Shown in pieces: positions 62,494 through 64,000 of a stretch of DNA of 64,000 nucleotides. The DNA lies in contig JAUIRK010000097.1 in NCBI GenBank assembly GCA_030549495.1, positions 839,001 through 903,000 of the forward strand, in the 5' to 3' direction. The notes beneath the pieces are model-generated. The model made no database searches. It saw only the letters and a program-made list of their open reading frames with translations, and had not been told where the DNA came from. Made by a program: the position numbers and the translations under genes. This stretch comes from Nectonema munidae. Lineage: Eukaryota > Nematomorpha > Nectonematoida > Nectonematidae. How positions within the stretch are numbered: the first letter of the stretch is position 1; every line of letters starts with the position of its first letter.

Positions 62494-64000
62494 GTATTCA
62501 TTTCATTTTTTTGGACTGCTCCTATCTCAGTATCTTGCCAAGGAGACCTACATGTCCCGTTAACCCTTATTATTTATATAAGTTCAAGTTATATAAAACT
62601 CATAGAAAAAGAAAAGCGGTTAATCTTTTTCAGAATGATGTCTGATAGTAGTTTGCCCTTACATCTTTGTGTATATAACAAGAGACTCCATTTCAATTTC
62701 TTGTGATTTTTATGGATCCGCATAAAATTATTTATTTTATGGCTTTTCCCTTGATATGCAGAACCTTAAGAACAGTGAGTTATTAATTTGGTTAAAATCA
62801 ATTTATTTTCTAATCATCCAACCAAACTTGCGCGTTTTAGAAGAGACATCGTTCTTGTGTGGACGTTTTGTAGGCATCGTCTAGAATTTTCACTAGCTTG
62901 ATATTTCTTCCCAAAAATCCATCGTTTTGATCAGGTACCTGAAGGATTCTATGGATTCTTTGTAGTAAAAAACCGCATCTTCATTTGATGCAGTGGTGAA
63001 CCAAGAGAGGTCGTCGTCCTGGAGGGATACAATTTATTTATATTTGTGCAGTCATGTCTCATTTATTCCAACACTTTGGTTTCCACGCCATTAGTGGGGA
63101 TTAATGATTCGTGGAGTTAAATGAACGCGTAATTTTCAAATATGAATAATGCTCTTTGTGTGTTTATAACTCACGTGTTTGTTTGTCGTATGCTTGTGTG
63201 TTGCTAGTATTGATGAATGCGTGAATATCAAGGTACGTCTTTTGCAACTAAATTGTAAAAAGTCATGTTGTTTTCGAGTAAACTCGACTTGGACTTTGTT
63301 ATTCGCACACACACACACCTCTATTAGCAAAAAATAAACGTCATTTTGTTTATGACTATATTTCAAGACGATACATCATACTGGTTTAGTTACATCTTTT
63401 TTGTGATTTATTTAAACAAATCTTATGTCAGTTGGATTTGGTAGTATTAGATTTCAGTAAAAATATCACTTAAGGAAAATAATTTTTGCGATGTGAAATT
63501 ATAAATGCAAGCAAAGTTGAACTTGTTAACTTTAATCTCTCTTTATCACTACGTTTGTTACATTTTGTAACATTTGAAAACTAATGTTTTCAAGTCTAGA
63601 AATTTTTTTCAATAGTTATTTGGGAATGAATATTTTGATTAGGTATTCGGTTTAAAAGTAAGAATACTCTATTTGCTTAATATTTGAGCAGAGATATTTT
63701 TTATAATGTTCGATTGTTAAATTTTATAAGTAACACTTTACATAATCAAATAACTTTTTTTTAGGAAAATTTGTTGATTATTAAAAAATATAATATCGAA
63801 ACAAAATGTTTCAGTTGTTAAAAATATACTTGATCTATTTATGAGAGCTGTCAGAATTTTATTTGTAGACAGAAATATTCAAAAAAAACGCAATGATTTT
63901 CTTTTCTTGTATACTTTAATTTATGTTAGTTTGGTCCCCGGACATTTTGCCCCATTATTTTCATAAGACAGTTCGTCCCATGGACAATTTGCCCCATTAT
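62494..64000 (+). other. POLR1A intron 26, to the window edge
   Basis: AT-rich. At 63051-63120 'cagtcatgtctcattta' and the following G-rich strip resemble the pogo-like end inside the Mutator-like element (21795). A CA tract lies at about 63306-63318. The last 70 bases carry a repeated motif, listed separately. Confidence 0.6.
63930..64000 (+). repeat. Edge of an element with repeated 'ttgccccattat' ends
   Basis: The motif 'tttgccccattat' occurs twice within 70 bases (preceded by 'ggacat' and 'ggacaa'), and a diverged 'gttcgtcccatggac' lies between. Reiterated motifs like this are typical of subterminal regions of fold-back MITEs. The rest lies beyond the window. Confidence 0.45.

Overview
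The window is AT-rich, intron-rich animal DNA packed with old DNA transposons. The gene content and repeat types (hAT, Tigger/pogo, Mutator-like, Tc1, piggyBac-like MITEs, a tRNA-type SINE) fit an arthropod. A copepod crustacean such as a sea louse is my best guess, but that rests on general resemblance only. No bacterial or organellar DNA, CRISPR array or rRNA was seen.

One host gene dominates: the largest subunit of RNA polymerase I (POLR1A/RPA1), plus strand, from an ATG at 10562 to beyond the right edge. I place 26 exons up to 62493. They carry, in order, the clamp zinc site, the active-site [10 protein letters not shown] motif, pore, funnel, bridge helix and trigger loop, cleft, and the acidic jaw linker. 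Reading phases agree across almost every junction and no exon contains a stop, so the gene looks functional. The last ~190 residues, judged from the human protein, lie outside the window. Introns fall into two classes: four minimal ones (51-78 bp) and long ones swollen by transposons to as much as 7.4 kb. The only other host gene is an intronless zinc-free quinone oxidoreductase-like gene (4937-5992, minus strand).

Layout: 1-4.3 kb holds repeats and a decayed LINE. 4.9-6.0 kb is the oxidoreductase. 6-9.7 kb is gene-free. At 9.7-10.36 kb a fold-back MITE with a 10-bp target duplication sits about 200 bp upstream of the POLR1A start. 10.5-62.5 kb is POLR1A. Its introns contain a Tigger remnant with TA ends (11.6-12.3 kb), a homogeneous 191-bp tandem array (14.6-15.7 kb), another Tigger remnant (18.8-19.7 kb), a Tc1 remnant (20.3-21.2 kb), a 4.5-kb Mutator-like element with complex inverted arms (21.3-25.7 kb), a ZBED-type hAT remnant (29.2-30.8 kb), an unclassified transposon-like gene family (38.6-39.8 kb), a GC-rich island (41.0-41.7 kb), a 3.1-kb hAT with nested smaller elements (45.3-48.4 kb), a second unclassified family (50.6-52.7 kb), a second ZBED-type remnant (55.8-57.2 kb) and a 757-bp hAT MITE with a perfect 8-bp duplication (59.4-60.2 kb).

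The points most worth a second look are: a repeat shared by two POLR1A introns whose 5' end coincides exactly with a working splice donor; the fold-back MITE in the presumed POLR1A promoter; a frame conflict at the small exon that should carry half of a clamp zinc site; the Mutator-like element with reiterated coding fragments in its arms; and the GC-rich island. I found no convincing new multi-gene system.
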